In this document: positions 51,331 through 63,511 of the stretch, one piece after another
Layout: each line of letters begins with the position of its first letter
Position numbering within the stretch: the first letter of the stretch is position 1
Notes under the pieces: model-generated
Databases searched by the model: none
What the model saw: only the letters and a program-made list of their open reading frames with translations
Told to the model about the DNA's origin: nothing
Position numbers and translations under genes: made by a program
NCBI RefSeq assembly: GCF_023856365.1
Contig: NC_064549.1
Location: forward strand, 10,929,608-10,993,607
Source: Brienomyrus brachyistius
Taxonomy: Eukaryota; Chordata; Actinopteri; Osteoglossiformes; Mormyridae
DNA length: 64,000 nucleotides
Reading direction: 5' to 3'

Positions 51331-52115
51331 GCCTTAACTACACCTCTAGTTATCATGCAGGCAGGATATATCATGCAGGCATAGGATAAATTCCTATGCC
51401 AAAGAGATCAGAAAGAGAGAGAGAGTGGAGTCTCTATAATGTCACTGCTACACGATGTTCTACGGGGAAGGGTTTCTGATAGCATGTCCTCCACTTCTGT
51501 GGGACATGTTTTAATATCTGGATGATGTAGAGGAAAGTTTCCCTGCTCATTCTAAGCTTGTGTCGCCAATCAGTGTTGTTCCAGGATTGTGTACTTTCCC
51601 ACCAAAGCTGTGACTTTGCTCTTGTCCAAGAAGACTTGGTAATAAGAGAAGTAATTCATTTCAATTATTGAATTTACCAGCCACCCATAACAGCATATTG
51701 CACAAATATAGCCTATCCATGCATTTGCTAAGAATAACAAGGCCATTACATGGTAGGCATATCGTAATGAAAGGATTGGATCTGCCTTGGATATGAGGAC
51801 CAAAGGGGTTACTGGCACATTGGGAGTCATCCTGTCTTCAAGCAGCGGATTTTTTCTCACACCTGGATGCCCATCTGGAGTGGAGGATTAGTCCCATGGT
51901 CTAGAGGATTCCTGAGTCCACTTCTTCTGAGAAGTGGGGAAGGTGCTAGTGAGACTCAAAAGGCAAAGAAGGCTCAGTGCATACTGACCAACATGCGGAG
52001 GATAGTTGAGCATGAGACCGCTCAGCGTGCTGTCTCTTGACTGCGTGAAGCCGCTCAACCTGCCACCTCTCCACCTGAGGGCACTCAGCCCGCCGCATTT
52101 CCACAGCATGCAGGT

Positions 52116-52805
52116 GCTCAGTCTGCAGCATGAAGCCACTCATCCCGCCGCCTCTCTGCAGCTTGAGGCTGCTTGTTTTGCTGCGTCTCTTCAACATGAG
52201 GCCTCTCAGCCTGCTGCTTCTCCACAGTGTGAAACTGCTCAGCCCGCCACCTCTTCACCACTCGCAAGTGTTCTGGATGTGCCTTATTTGCCTCATCATC
52301 TCCTGACGTCCACTCGACTCCTGCCTCGTTGATTCCCCTGTCTTCATCTCCTGGTGTCCCGTTGGTTCCTGCCTCTTCATCTCCTGTCGTCTTGTTGGCT
52401 CCTGCCTCTTCATCTCCTGTTGTCTCGTTGGTTCCTGCCTCTTCATCTCCTGTCGTCTTGTTGGCTCCTGCCTCTTCATCTCCTGGTGTCCCGTTGGTTC
52501 CTGCCTCTTCATCTCCTGTCGTCTTGTTGGCTCCTACCCCTTCATCTCCTGGTGTCCTGTTGGTTCCTGCCTCTTCATCTCCTGTTGTCTTGTTGGCTCC
52601 TGCCTCTTCATCTCCTGTCGTCTCGTTGGTTCCTGCCTCTTCATCTCCTGTTGTCTCATTGGTTCCTGCCTCTTCATCTCCTGGTGTCCCGTTGGCACCC
52701 ACCTTGTTGTCTCCTGGTGTCCTGTCGATACATGCCTCATCATCTCCCGTGCTTTTCTTGGCCCTTGTCTCATCATCTCCTATCATTGTCTTAGCGCCCG
52801 CTTTG
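52116..52805. repeat. 33-bp minisatellite (old and young blocks)
   Basis: Fourteen units of 33 bp starting tcatctcctg run from 52344 to 52805, several nearly identical; alternating unit types make a 66-bp dimer in places. A diverged 33-bp block (cagcatgaagccactcatcc and similar) lies at 52116-52251. As 33 is a multiple of three, frames stay open on both strands: plus SSPVVLLAPAS units and minus GDEEAGTNETT units (234 codons at 52118-52822). No start, splice or domain evidence supports a host gene. Confidence 0.93.
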
Positions 52806-53102
52806 AAGCTTCTTGTGATCACCTTGATGGCCTCCTTATCCCCTGCAGGTCAGTGCCTGGCCGCTGCCTGACACCCCGGTTGCTGCCAGACCAGGTTGGG
52901 TCAATCTGGAAAACACTCCGCTGGAAGACTTAGAACAGGACCACCTGGGCCTTGCCCTAAGTCCCTCTCTGTGAGCCCCCACCTCAGCCCGAAGTCTGCA
53001 CCCACCCAGTTCTAGGTCCCAGTGGAGTCAGCAGTGTCAGCTGGGGCCCCAACGAGGGGATGGCTGATTCTCCTTCTCCCTAAGGGAGAAACGAGGGTAC
53101 AA

Positions 53103-54103
53103 TGTCCGTGCAAGTCACCCTGATTCTCATTTGCCTGATGATGCTCGTCTGGGTGACTCTCCTGTTGAGGCTTGAGGGAGAATTCCCTTGGCGCCCTCCT
53201 GTTCCTGCGCTACAGTTCTTTCAGTGCCCTCCTGTTCCTGCTACACGGTTCCCTCAGCGTTCTCCTGCTCCTGCCCTGATAGTCCCTTGGCACCAGCCAT
53301 CTCTGCTGGCCTTCTGAGGTCCTTAGGTCCTGTGGTCTGGACAGACCCTACCTCACCGATGAACAGGCTTAGTTGGATTTGCATCCCAGGGTCACCTCCC
53401 AGTTTCCCGGAGAGACTTTCTGGACATTCCCTGTTCCTTCTGGTCATGCCTTGGTCCTGGTTCCGGGTCCCTGTCCTGCCTTGGTTTTGTCCTAGCCTGT
53501 GCCCCCTGTGGTCCTCTCCTGTGTTTCCATCCCTGTCCTTGTGGTTTCTCTACTTGTCTGCTCTGTCCTGGTGTGTGTCTTTTTGGATGTCCTCATTGCT
53601 GTCCCTGGTTTTGCCTTGCTCTTTTCCATGCCCCTAGTTGTGTCATATGTCTTGTCTCATGTCTTGGGTTTTGTCCATCTGGTGTTCTGAGGTGTGGTGT
53701 GTTTAGTCTGTCTCAGTCTCTGTCTCTCCTGCTCGCTGGTCCTCAATCATGTCTGTCATGTTGTTCTTTTGGTCCCTGGTTTGGCCCTTTGTTCCTTGTC
53801 CATTTCCTTGTCTGTTAGCGTAATCCCTATGGTTTTGTGTGGTGTCTGTCCCATGTATCCTGTCGGTCCTGCTGTGCCCTGTCCCATCCAGTGTCTTGTT
53901 CTGGCCCTGTGTGTCCACTTTTGCATTTGGTCCCCTTGGTCCCCTCCCCTGTTCGTCCTACATGCCTCCTCCTTCCCTGTACTCACCTGCTTGTTTTGTT
54001 CCCTCACGGTCTCGTTTGTTTCCCTGCTCCTGTTCAGTTCAATAAACGTGTTTTTGTTCAGGACATGCCTGCTTTTTTGCCCTTTGTCTCGTATCATGTG
54101 ACA
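53103..54103 (+). mobile_element. possible 1-kb LTR (3' LTR or solo LTR)
   Basis: The segment starts TGTCCGTGCA and ends ATCATGTGACA, so TGTC...GACA are inverted ends as in LTRs. A purine-rich gggagaaacgaggg lies just before it, like a polypurine tract. CAATAAACG about 60 bp before the end is a possible poly(A) signal. The interior is long CT-rich sequence with short degenerate repeats (ccctcctgttcctgc). No integrase or reverse transcriptase is seen upstream and no target duplication was found, so this is an inference only. Confidence 0.35.
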
Positions 54104-57100
54104 AAATGTACATGAATATGCATATAAAAATATTTTAAAAAATTAAGGCTTCTAATAGATGACTGAAAAAGTATGAGAAGTGTTTTATTATAATGAATAA
54201 ACGATGTATCAGAAACCATGACTAATTCACACAATGTTATTTTAGGAATTTTCTTTATTATTATTTCAACAACAAAGTTGGTTTGCTACTGTATATAAAT
54301 ATGTTCCTTAAAATTTCTTTTTTTTCTTTTTTTTTTCCTTTTTTTTAACCTTTTGAGCAGTATTTAAAACATTTCCTTTGATTTAAGTGTCCGGAGAGTA
54401 AACTCAGAATCCCAAGAGAAGTGTCTAAAACATGAGACTGAAATATTCAGAACACAATGTATACACTCAACATTCTGTTGTAATTCTGTTATGAACGATG
54501 TAACTTAATGCATGTCTCAAATGGAAACAATCAGTAGGCTCTTTGTTTCCAAATGGAATTCTACTGAATAGAAAGAATCCGTACAGTAAAATAACAGAAT
54601 CAACATGTATGAAAGAATGGAACATAAGAGAGATGATAACCTTGTCCCACAGCAGGCAAACTAAAAAACTATTTTACCGACTCCACGGGTAGAGTGGCCT
54701 ACTTACACCCCCACCAAGCCCCATCCCCAGCCCGCCCCCACCCATCCCCTCCCACTGTAACGCGCTCATTGACATTCACTCCTTCAAGCGGTTCCTTTGT
54801 CACAATAATGTCTATGCAAGGAATGGAAATGAGACTTTACAGTGGATGAAAACAAGTAAAAAAAAACAGGTAGAGCACTTGAGTTTTGCAGAAATGTACA
54901 AAAGAATTGCAAATAAAAGACAAAAAGGGCGGAAAGTGTGGGATCTAGTGTCACGAAGGGATCTGTTATCCCACGTCTAATATTACAAGCCATTACAGAC
55001 AGGAAAAGTAGCGGGGGTCCACACCAGGATCCCATCCTCTTGGAGGGAATCGCAGGCTCCCCTGTGCATATGCGGCCAAAAGACTTGCAGGAAATGTGAT
55101 AGCGATTAATAGCAAGCTAATTAAGGGAAAAGGAGAGATGCCTGTCTGTTAACCAGTGCAGTTTGCAGTGGGGGTGGGGCAGCTGACAGGGTTTGGACGG
55201 GGGGGGGGGGGGGGGCATCTTTATTTTTCAGAGCAGATGAGAGAGAGCGCAAAAGTTTATTTATGATGGCGGTTAATAACGCAAGAGAGGCAGAGTGTAA
55301 ATCTCAAACACCAGCCTACCTTGTTGTGTGCTTCAGTTGGGGGGTTATGGGTAGTAAATACAGTTATTATATGAAATAAATCCTTGCCACCCGACCACTG
55401 GCCTAACCCCATATTGGTGATAAAGGTCCACCGGAGCAATTTCCTGATATTCTAGGAGTTTAGGAATCAATAGAGTGATTTAGGAACCGTGGAAAATGGG
55501 GAAATCCACCATTTGTGCCGTTTTTTTTTTTTTTTTTTTTTCCCCATCGGCAGATTACAAAAACAAAGTGCTAATCCTAGGGGAGCTCACTTTTAGCTAA
55601 CTGGGGGTTAAAATACACCTAGCGTATCGTCCCATTTGGATTGTCCCTGTCAGTATGGGGAGACTGCTGATCTCACATTAAATGTGCATCATCTCAGTTA
55701 ATTACATGTCGTTTTGCTAATTTGGAGTTAATGATCTAGCATTCCGATTATTAAACGACGTTAAGTCACATCATTGTGCAAAGGGCTGCTATTTCTGTCA
55801 GCACGCTCAAATTGCTCACCAGTGCCACTTCTAGACAGGCTAGCTGTGCTCCTGTTAGACGTGGAACAAGATCTTCACTCCCACTGCAATCATGAGAGGG
55901 TTAGCGTGCGACAGACATGTTGGATAATGGCGAGGTCCCTTTACCTTCAATTGTACGAATGCATATTATTTGTGGGTTCACCATGGGGGGGGGGGGGTCT
56001 CTGATAATCAGAGAAGCCTCACATTTGCAGGTTACGTTTTACTCAGAGAACGACCCTTCGCATCCAGCAGTGTGGTTCACACCTCCTTTCAGGATAAGTG
56101 GAGCAAAGACAAAAACAAACGAAAACATATTGTTGGTGCCCTGTTTTTCCAAATTTCATACCATCCTGACTAAAACTGAAGGCAGCCCACCAGTATGCCT
56201 GTAAAATACCCAAACTGGAGTCCTGCTACAGCGACGGCAAAGGAGACAAATTCTAAAACATTGCTGCCATCATGGAATGGTAAATTGTTGCCTACTTTAC
56301 TTCTCTGCCTTTAACTTTGAAAATCATTCAGAAAAGTCTCTTGGAGTAGCCAAATGTCGGGTAATGCTGAATGTTTTAATATGTGTGCATACATATACAC
56401 ACCAACGCACTTAATGTATATTGGAGGAGAAAACGCACTGGATCTTAAAACATCTTCAAGTTTTAAAACACAATACAGATTATGAATACAAAGTGTTGTC
56501 TGCTGATTTTTTTAATGCCCTACATGCTGATATTCCTGGGTAGAGCTTCTTGTTTTCTGTGGAACGTTACACTTAATGTGCGCACACACATTATGTTTGG
56601 TAAAGGAACCAAGGACCTAGTATTGCACCAAAACAACATTCTTAGCATTCCACCGAGGCATATTTGACGATTTCAGCCTCTCCTTCAGGCATAGTGAAAG
56701 GCCAGTGTAGTGCCAAGCTTCTTTATTCTGTCACACTGCCCTCTGCAGGCAGTAAGAGGCCAGTGCAAAAGTATTCAATTGATCTCTGACATTATCTCAT
56801 CTCAATGCGGAATAACAACTCAGTTCTTTCTGTACGGCCACAGCCAGAAACAGCGTCATTATCACTGTTCCAGATCCTCCCTTTAAGATTGTCATGGTTT
56901 CGCTTCAACGCAGAGTGTTAACGCATCTCCTTGACATTCACGCTGCAAAAAAATAACACACTTCCCATAACCACATGGCGCCATCTGTTGGCTGAGATTT
57001 AATTACCGCGTCTATCGATGGGACGAGAGCTTTTTCAAAAGGGAAGCACAGCGTGATAGATACCACGGGCCTAGCTGGGCTCATTTCGAAAAGGTCTCAC

Positions 57101-57713
57101 AGAACAACTCCAGTAGAAATGGTTTATGATCGTGCCATCGTCTACCCTCAGGTGTTCACCTCTCTTCTGCAAGGAAAGGGCTGGTTGTGCATGACAGCGA
57201 TGACAGTCGGAGTATAGTTGCGGTTACGATTTTTGGCGGCATGGTATTGGGCAAGGGGGAGGGGGCATTGGCGGGTGGAGGACATATTCGCTGGATTGTC
57301 ACAGTTTCCGCGAAGACAGAGGAGAGGCGTCGCGACGCAGTGACGTTAAACGACGGGGGTAACCGACATCACCCCCCCCCAACCCCACCCGACTTACTGC
57401 TGGCTTGACCGCGAGTGGTCGACAAAGTCGAGGTGCTTCTTTGGTCTTGAAAGGAACGCCAGTGCGTGCGAGCAGCACCCACGCAGAAAGAAACGCCACT
57501 TACCAAGTGGGTGACCTGTGCATAAACCATTAACACCTGGATAAATTATTGCAGAACGTCTGCGCGGCGGTGCGTGCTCACGACCTCGGCTCGATCACGC
57601 GGCCGCCTGCTCTGTTTCCGTTTGGGAAAGGGGAGGGGGGGGGGCTGTTAAATAATCGCCAGTTGCCTCCATTTCCTAATTAAAACCAGATTTGTGCAAA
57701 CATGACTAAGGAC

Positions 57714-57719
57714 TTTATT
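57714..57719 (-). terminator. candidate dscam poly(A) signal
   Basis: TTTATT on the plus strand reads AATAAA on the dscam strand, about 750 bases after the stop. It is the first canonical signal, but its use is not shown and several later ones exist. Confidence 0.35.
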
Positions 57720-58470
57720 AATCAAATCAATTTTTTTCCCTGTAATATCCACAAATAAATTGATTTCTTTTATATATATTTATATATATTTATATATATA
57801 TAATAAATCTTCACATTTTATAATTTCATAATGTGACAAAATTCTCAGTGGGATTTCCAGCCATTACCTTCCTCAGTTCCCATGCAATCATAGGAAATTG
57901 ATTAAAAGACTCAACAATCTGAGAAGACTGGACAAGTAGGGCGGCTTATCTTGCGTTAATGGAATTTCTTCTCGCTCGTACAAATGCCTCCTGTCACGTG
58001 AAGACTTGTCTTGATAGAAAATCTGGTTGTTACCCAGAGCATCTTGCTCGGACCAAAAAAAAAGGAAAGCAGTTGTCCTACCAAATGGTCCAGTTTCCTC
58101 TTCTTCTCCTTCTCACACGTTTCTTTTGTTTCTGTATAATAATCATCGTCGTCATCACCATCATTATAATAATTCCAATATTATTTTTCTCTTTCGACTT
58201 TTAAATAAATTATTTTGGCAATCTTCACGTGAAGTGTTTTAAAATAAACAAATACTCAAGTAGAAAAGAAAACAGAAAGGACAGAGGTAAAGAAAGGAAG
58301 GAATGCGTAAGAAAGAAAGTTAACCATCCATTTGGAGTCAGAAATATATACAGCTTCTGTTTTCAATAGTCCGCGTCTGTGTGCGTGTGTTTTTTTTTTG
58401 TTTGTTTTTTTTTTTGTCTTCCGTTTTCTCGACAGAGCTCTCGTGTCTGTAGTCCTGTCCGTGCTCTGTG
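57714..58470 (-). other. dscam: dscam 3' UTR (minimum extent)
   Basis: This is sequence downstream of the dscam stop to the first canonical AATAAA on the minus strand (TTTATT at 57714-57719). It includes an A-rich stretch on the minus strand (plus-strand T runs at 58391-58415), a CTTCC/TTTC-rich stretch (58256-58320) and a TA-rich microsatellite at about 57768-57804. Further TTTATT sites at about 55226, 55257 and 54183-54252 could end longer forms. Confidence 0.45.
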
Positions 58471-58832
58471 TTATACCAGGGTATAAGATTTTGCGTAAGG
58501 GTTGCTGCTCTGTTTCAAGTGTCCCCTTGAGTCCAATAGTGACTCCTGGGAGCTGCTCATTTTGGCGGCCTGGGCCAGGTCGCCCCCCTCCCGCTGCGGC
58601 AGCGTGGAGGCAGTCCCGGGCTGCCATTGCTGCACCTCGCGGCTACTCGCCCCCGCCGCTGCCCCCGCCTCAGTCGAAGTGGGCTCCAGGAGGGCCGGCC
58701 GCTTCAGCGTGCGGCTCTTCTGAGGCTCCAGGCAGGCCTGGCCCATGGCCGCCTCGCGCCCGGATGCTGGGAGCCCGCGGTTTAGGAGGAAGTCCATCCG
58801 GAGATATGGGGGCAGGTGCACCAGCTCGCCTC
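58471..58832 (-). CDS. dscam: DSCAM last coding exon with C-terminus YAKSYTLV
   Basis: This 362-nt exon encodes the final 119 full codons and a TAA stop (TTA at 58471-58473 on the plus strand). It opens [19 protein letters not shown], passes [15 protein letters not shown] and [19 protein letters not shown], and ends [10 protein letters not shown]. The last residues Thr-Leu-Val form a class I PDZ ligand, known to tether DSCAM to PDZ scaffold proteins such as MAGI. The acceptor is ttgccctgcag at 58833 upward. The exon is GC-rich (about 58550-58800) against AT-rich surroundings. The Ala/Gly-rich middle (about residues 40-55 of the exon) differs most from other vertebrates. A 202-codon frame on the opposite strand is only its shadow. 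Confidence 0.96.
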
Positions 58833-59681
58833 CTGCAGGGCAAGGGAGAAAATGACGGGGACAAAATAATAGGTACAATTCTAGTACTTCAGCACAATTA
58901 CTTTTCAAGCGTCACGCTCAGTCAGCAGTCAGCTTATTAGGATCTCTGCTTATTTGACCACTTGAAATGGTCTACCAACAATAATTTCAGTTAAATTGTG
59001 CTTTGATTGTTCCCTTTTTCCATTTATTCTGCGAGGTTTTGGTACAAAAAAACAAATCAACAAATTCATGATGCAAGCTGTTAACGTGGGACTTCCGGCT
59101 GAACGTCCGGCATGTATTCTGGAGAACCCAATTTAGGCAGCTTCCTCAAAACACAAAGTCTCAGGGATTGGAGATGAGATTTGTCAGACTAATGGCCAGT
59201 TACAAGCGTCACACAGGGAAGCATGTTCTTAAAGAGATACACCCAACATTTTCATGAATCTGTTTATGGGATGAATCAACTATCAAACTGTACTTTTTCG
59301 CTGCACAAAGCGAGGAATCCCAAATCCAGATTATCCTTTACACTAAACATTCATCTCTGTACATCTTGTCCTATACAGTATGTGACTTTGGCCACTGAAT
59401 CATTGATTCCAGATTAACAAATTTAATAATTTACGATACCTTTAATAGGAATTATTAAAGCAGTCAAATTGATTAGTTATGCCCATATTTAATTGAATTA
59501 AATATAGATTTTCTACTAGTAGTTTCTTCACCTATCAAATTGACTGAGTCACGTACCTCAGGCAGGACGATGGCGAACCTTAGATTCTGGGGGTTTTAGG
59601 AACAGTTTTCCAAAAAATTGGATCTCTGTCAAGGTCAGAGCTAGGTAACGGTAGCCACATTTAGCAACAATGTGTTTAACA

Positions 59682-59847
59682 CAGTGTTTCCCAATCCAGT
59701 CCTTGGGAAACCCTGGACAGTCCACATTTTTGCTCCCTCCCAGCCAATCAGGAACACCGAATACCTGGTACAGGTGCGCTGAGAGCTGAGAGGAATCAAA
59801 AATGTGTATTGTCCAGGGTTCCCAGTGGACTGGGTTGGGAAACACTG
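59682..59847. mobile_element. palindromic hAT-type MITE with 8-bp target duplication
   Basis: The left arm cagtgtttcccaatccagtc returns at the right as gactgggttgggaaacactg, and ggacagtccacatttttg answers caaaaatgtgtattgtcc. Flanks GTTTAACA (59674-59681) and GTTTAATA (59848-59855) agree at seven of eight bases. Confidence 0.88.
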
Positions 59848-60195
59848 GTTTAATAAACTGACCAGTCATGTAAATGAGCGGGACGGTAGGGGGGAATGGG
59901 AGAGATGCTATTTTGGTTGACAGTCCGCCTCTGCCATCCACCTCGACAATGACAACCAAACTGGGACAACAGAGCATGCCTTAGATCAAGGGAGTAGGTT
60001 TGGGTTCAGCACTGGCAGGAACCAAATCATCACTGAACCCCCCCACCCACTAAACACACAGAATACGCCCACAGTAATGGTGTGAACATATCCCTATCGT
60101 TCATACTCAAATCTATGATCTTGCTTAAAATCTTTGTGATTACATTCATAGTTCTGTTCTTTTATTAGGGTATTTAATATACATATATGCATCCA

Positions 60196-60524
60196 GGGGT
60201 GGCATGGTGGTGCAGTGGTTAGCACTGTTGCCTCACACCTCTGGGACCCGGGTTCGAGTCTCCGCCTGGGTCACATGTGTGTGGAGTTTGCATGTTCTCC
60301 CCGTGTCGTCGTTCTCCCCACAGTCCAAAAACATGCTGAGGCTAATTGGAATCACTGAATTGCCCATAGGTGTGCATGTGTGAGTGAATGGTGTGTGTGT
60401 GTGTGCCCTGCGCTGGGCTGGCCCCCCATCCTGGGTTGTTCCCTGCCTCGTGCCCATTGCTTCCGGGATAGGCTCCGGACCCCCCGCGACCCAGTAGGAT
60501 AAGTGGTTTGGAAAATGGAAATGG
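60196..60524 (+). mobile_element. tRNA-headed SINE with perfect 11-bp target duplication
   Basis: A-box-like tggtgcagtggttagcac and B box gggttcgagtctccg form the tRNA-related head. The body has gtggagtttgcatgttctcc and cagtccaaaaacatgctgag; the tail has gggataggctccggaccccc and ggataagtggtttggaaaat. ATATGCATCCA lies directly before (60185-60195) and after (60525-60535). It is the best-preserved copy of the family in the window and a useful reference for the decayed ones. Confidence 0.92.
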
Positions 60525-60713
60525 ATATGCATCCATCCATCCATCCACTGAATCCCTTTATTCAGTACATGGTTGTGGGGCTCATGAGTGATTTATTTAA
60601 ATAAAAATAAAATAAAAATATACTTAATTTAGTTTAATATTAAATTAATTTTCCAAGGTCACAGTGGGGACCAGCCAGTCAGATTGCCAGGGCTCCAGTT
60701 CTCCAGCATCCAT

Positions 60714-60800
60714 TAAGAACATAAGAAATTTACAAATGAAAGGAGGCCATTCAGCCCATCAAGCTCGTTTGGGGGAGAATTCAGCTAAATGTACCTCACC
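60714..60800 (+). mobile_element. LINE/SINE-type fragment (AACATAAGAA... family)
   Basis: attaagaacataagaaattt, acaaatgaaaggaggccatt and cagcccatcaagctcgtttg match a repeat I recall from early-branching ray-finned fishes. The assignment is from memory and the class is uncertain. Confidence 0.5.
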
Positions 60801-60876
60801 CATGTTCTGACAGAAATATCATACTGATCCCACCCCCCCTGTGCCTTTGTAAACCTGAGGCAGGGGCTGTCAGATG

Positions 60877-61041
60877 CAGAGGCGGACATTTCAAGTCCAG
60901 AAAGTAAAAATCCAGGCCAAGACTTCGTTTCAACCAACCAGTTGAGAACATTGTGACTGTGACTCCTTATACTCAACTGCTTGGTTGAAACAAAATCCTG
61001 GCTTGGATTTTAAGTTTCTGGACCTGAGATGTCCACCTCTG
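60877..61041. mobile_element. palindromic hAT-type MITE family M1, copy with perfect 8-bp target duplication
   Basis: The arms cagaggcggacatttcaagt and acctgagatgtccacctctg are inverted, with inner gtttcaaccaaccagttgag / ctcaactgcttggttgaaac. GTCAGATG stands directly on both sides (60869-60876 and 61042-61049). CAGAGGTGG-type ends plus an 8-bp duplication point to hAT. Confidence 0.93.
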
Positions 61042-61774
61042 GTCAGATGTCATATACCCGAGAACAGGCCCGTTTTCTGTATATTCTGTGCTATTTCGGT
61101 GTCAGGGACAGCTTACAGTCAATCTCAGTTGGGCACATGGCGAACAGGAAGCAGCCACTTCCAAATTAAGGTCACCTTAATTTGACCTTAGGCAGTCCTT
61201 TTGTGGCCTTAAAGTGCTGTGTTTTATAATCAGACAATGCCACTAGATGATGTCACCGTAGCCTCTGTTTGCCCTCATCATGTCCTGTCCAGTCTGGTTC
61301 TTGTACCATAAAGTCACAACAAAGCCCGAAACCCAAGCCTATCTTCTCGCCTTTCCTACCAATCTCACACTGCACTGTCGCCTAGTCTTCAATGTCTCCT
61401 CTAGCCGAAAACGGCAGTCTGGTGGCCCTCTTTGGTGCAGTCTTTCGACGGGCTGCTTTCAGACGAGTGAGAAGAGGATGTGAAGACAGACATGGACACT
61501 GGGAAACGGATAGCTGATTTTCAAAGCACACTGACTCAGTAACTGTAATAAGAGGCAAGTTCTTGCTTAAAAACTCTGGAAGTTAATTTACTCCGTTGCC
61601 GCCTGTGGTCAAGGATTTAGGGCTGTTTACAGACACAAACATGTAAATTGACGCTATGAAATGGGGAGAACCTCGATGTGGCTTTTGCTTAGCTCACAAA
61701 ACAGGACTGGAACATATCAAAACACACCGGGTTAGTTGACTGGCTCACATTATAAATACGTTCAGACACTGTAC

Positions 61775-62057
61775 TGTTAAGGGCACAGGACATGGTGCAG
61801 GCCGGAATGATGGTGACCATCCACTTAGCGGCTCCAAGACAAAAAAGGGTTTATTAAAGAAACAAAACATTAACAAAAACCAAGGGGACAGCGCTTCCAA
61901 CATGCAGGATCACACCACACGCAACCCACTGAGCTATGGGCCAGTCTGGGGAACAGGGAAAACACACTAGGGCTAAGGGACTAAAATATGGAGGAGAAAA
62001 ACCCACCTGCTAGTCAAAACAGAACAGGACAGGGTCGGATGGGCGCCGACCCTGACA
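61775..62057 (-). mobile_element. solo-LTR-like element
   Basis: On the minus strand it starts TGTCAGGGTCGGCG and ends CCCTTAACA, that is TG...CA ends. AATAAA (plus-strand tttatt at about 61850) lies in the second half, followed by the terminal 75 bp. Flanks on the plus strand are TGTAC and TATAC (four of five bases). No internal retroviral genes adjoin it. Size and structure fit a solo LTR, but no family match could be run. Confidence 0.5.
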
Positions 62058-62214
62058 TATACAGGACATTAATTTTACATTTTTAAGTAATATGTATAAA
62101 TATTCAAAATTTCCGATAAAACACTAGCTATAAAATTGATGTTAATATAATATATATCCTATGATTCCTTCCCTAGTCTTCCTGCAGTTTAACTACTGAA
62201 GAAGTCAAGGAAAA

Positions 62215-62395
62215 TACAGTGTGGTCATGGACAGGATCTGGGGCGAGAGGGTTACTGGTCACAGCTGAATGCTGATTGGTCCCTGTAGTGTCCCCTCCCC
62301 TGTCACTAAAATATATCGTTGGCTAATGACAAGGTTGCCCCTCTGTATGAATTATGGCCTCCCTTATGCCCCTTGCCTTAAAAAATGGAAGAATA
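62215..62395 (-). repeat. dispersed repeat family R1, copy 3
   Basis: On the minus strand it has gggcataagggaggcc, ataattcatacagaggggc, tcattagccaacgatat, agtgacaggggagggg and gaccaatcagcattcag, in the same order as copies 1 and 2. It ends about 50 bp before the dscam exon boundary at 62442. Confidence 0.75.
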
Positions 62396-62412
62396 GTCCC
62401 TAGGCAGGATTA

Positions 62413-63313
<901 letters not shown>

Positions 63314-63511
63314 CTGTGTCCTGAGAAGGGCTGACGCTGTAGCTGTCACTCTCTTTGTCCACAGAGCCAGTGGCCCGGGGTGTGGGCAGCCTCCAGTCTG
63401 TGCTCAGAGTGTGGGAGGAGACGGGTGGGTGTGGCCTGTTCAGTGTCCACTGGCTGGCGTAGCGGTTTCTGGTGGCGGGACCGGCTTTGGCAGTGCGGCG
63501 GGCAGTGGGGT
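63314..63511 (-). CDS. dscam: DSCAM cytoplasmic-tail exon (third from last)
   Basis: This 198-nt exon encodes part of the intracellular tail of DSCAM, from Asp-Pro-Thr-Ala-Arg-Arg through [17 protein letters not shown]. It contains [14 protein letters not shown] and [10 protein letters not shown], which are conserved in vertebrate DSCAM. On the minus strand the acceptor is gtccctgcag and the donor is ACAG|GTGACC. The exon begins with two bases that complete an Asp codon and ends with one base, so it joins the next exon as ...QDT-D-RARSS. Low-complexity Ser/Thr/Pro sequence is normal for this disordered tail. No stop or frameshift is present. Confidence 0.92.

Larger units (their letters stand above)
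41716..57713. other. intergenic block between the convergent pcp4 and dscam 3' ends
   Basis: This 16-kb block has no recognised host gene. It is dominated by repeats and transposon relics listed separately. Other contents are G13 (44538-44550), C14 plus (CA)n (48473-48509), G17 (55199-55215), G13 (55985-55997) and a hAT-like end near 45276-45345 (gggctgtcaccattagtc). 48.5-50.5, 54.2-55.5 and 55.5-57.6 kb have no named element; part may belong to longer dscam 3' UTRs or to regulatory DNA. Confidence 0.6.

Noticed and set aside
52118..52822. 234-codon minus-strand frame of acidic GDEEAG repeats
   Set aside because: It is produced by the 33-bp minisatellite, the opposite strand is equally open, and no splice site, domain or conserved flank supports a gene.
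53694..54101. 135-codon plus and 113-codon minus frames in CT-rich sequence
   Set aside because: Low-complexity CT/GA-rich sequence keeps frames open on both strands; it fits an LTR or simple sequence better than a gene.
58332..58940. 202-codon plus-strand frame
   Set aside because: It is the antisense of the dscam last exon and its GC-rich composition.
61905..61945. tRNA A-box-like word on the minus strand (tagctcagtggg)
   Set aside because: No B box or tRNA fold follows at the right distance; it lies inside the LTR-like element.
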